From Bauldia sp. (GTDB lineage: Bacteria; Pseudomonadota; Alphaproteobacteria; Rhizobiales; Kaistiaceae), in the NCBI GenBank assembly GCA_020849325.1, contig JADLGL010000017.1:1-64000 (forward strand): DNA of 64,000 nt. The letters are read 5' to 3'. Below, one piece after another: positions 63,602 through 64,000 of the stretch. Under the pieces are notes generated by a model. That model worked only from the letters and a program-made list of their open reading frames with translations, was not told where the DNA came from and ran no database searches. Both the position numbers and the translations under genes were made by a program. Positions within the stretch are counted from its first letter, which is position 1. The number at the start of each line of letters is the position of its first letter.

Positions 63602-63898
63602 TCAGGCGGTACCCTGGGCCGGGCCGATCGTCGCGTCGTCGGCGAGCTGCGCCTCGATGTCGTCGAGGAGCGTCGTCATCGCCTGCTCGACCTCCTCGCG
63701 GTCGATGCCGGCCTGGAGGAGGCGGCCGAGGAGTTCCGCCGCGCCGTGGAGCGCCACGGAATGGCGCGGCAGCCCGTGCGAGGCTTCCCACGCTTCCGCG
63801 GCCGGCACCAGCACCTGGGCGGCGATGTCCTGCGCCCGGCAGGCGACGCAGCTGTCGGTGGAATCGTGGGTGACGATCGCCTTGAGATCGATGGCCAT
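63602..63898 (-). CDS. Small hypothetical protein with a CxxC motif
   Basis: 98 aa. The start is ATG 63898 (MAIDLKAIVTHDSTDSC). The N-terminal part carries CVACRAQD, which could bind a metal; the rest is helical (AAEAWEASHGLPRHSVALHG, LLQAGIDREEVEQAMTTLLD). It lies 13 bp upstream of the DMT-family gene and is probably cotranscribed. No family recognised. Confidence 0.65.
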   Translation of the reverse strand: MAIDLKAIVTHDSTDSCVACRAQDIAAQVLVPAAEAWEASHGLPRHSVALHGAAELLGRLLQAGIDREEVEQAMTTLLDDIEAQLADDATIGPAQGTA

Positions 63899-63942
63899 GT
63901 CGGGCACTCCGCGTCCGCGGGCGGCGGATCGAAACCGCTCTT

Positions 63943-64000
63943 CTAGCGCAGCGGCGCGTTTCGCCAAACCCCGCCGGTGCGGCGGATGGTGAAGCGCATC
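63943..64000 (-). CDS. Possible 3' end of a gene running off the right edge
   Basis: A minus-strand frame reads MRFTIRRTGGVWRNAPLR and stops with TAG at 63943, 44 bp before the next gene on the same strand. Composition and spacing fit the end of an operon member, but only 19 codons are visible and nothing identifies the protein. Confidence 0.3.
   Translation of the reverse strand, partial: MRFTIRRTGGVWRNAPLR

Overview
The window is a gene-dense, GC-rich chromosomal segment of an alphaproteobacterium, most likely of the order Hyphomicrobiales (Rhizobiales). The grounds are an alpha-type rimP-nusA-ylxR-infB-rbfA-truB/rpsO-pnp block, hrcA back to back with rph-rdgB-hemW, an rsmI-yraN-gshB block facing an LpoA-like lipoprotein gene, a PmtA-like methyltransferase, and interspersed palindromic repeats of the rhizobial intergenic-mosaic type. 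No rRNA, tRNA, CRISPR array or insertion sequence was seen. Both window edges fall outside clearly assignable genes.

Layout. (1) 0.1-10.4 kb is a four-gene set that looks like an antiviral or DNA-processing system: a giant SF1 helicase with a C-terminal Vsr/REase-like nuclease on the minus strand, divergent from a coiled-coil protein, a BrxD/DUF2791-type ATPase and an SNF2 helicase whose only usable start appears to be CTG. (2) 10.5-20.2 kb holds a GAF-GGDEF-EAL protein, dnaK (with a strong sigma-32-type promoter), a tiny YdeI-like gene, dnaJ, a methyltransferase, a flavin reductase, pyrF, a DUF5946 protein and a repeat-containing outer-membrane protein. (3) 20.3-25.9 kb holds polA, whose proofreading site has been lost, a DUF433/DUF5615 toxin-antitoxin pair, an ArsR-SRPBCC operon and a glyoxalase-fold gene. 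(4) 26-29.2 kb is a surface-glycan cluster of three glycosyltransferases and a soluble LytR-CpsA-Psr-like protein. (5) 29.3-40.4 kb is the translation/RNA operon, read right to left, with a ParE-type toxin-antitoxin pair inserted between infB and rbfA. (6) 40.6-47.2 kb holds an SDR, gshB, yraN, rsmI, an LpoA-like lipoprotein and an AT-richer Panacea (DUF4065) toxin-antitoxin-like pair. (7) 47.2-64 kb holds hemW, rdgB, rph, hrcA, a glycine-zipper protein, adenosine kinase, a secreted beta-propeller, a DHFR-like protein, comM, a TetR/NmrA-like divergent pair, a hybrid histidine kinase, PBP1A and a DMT-family protein.

Three repeat families lie between genes. The most striking (six copies, four full and two partial) abuts the TAG stop codon of a gene in every copy. 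The strongest candidates for new biology are the helicase-nuclease/ATPase/SNF2 cassette, the glycosyltransferase-LCP cluster, the Panacea pair with its unrecognised partner, the toxin-antitoxin insertion inside an essential operon, and the stop-codon-associated repeats. All assignments come from reading motifs by eye; no database search was possible.
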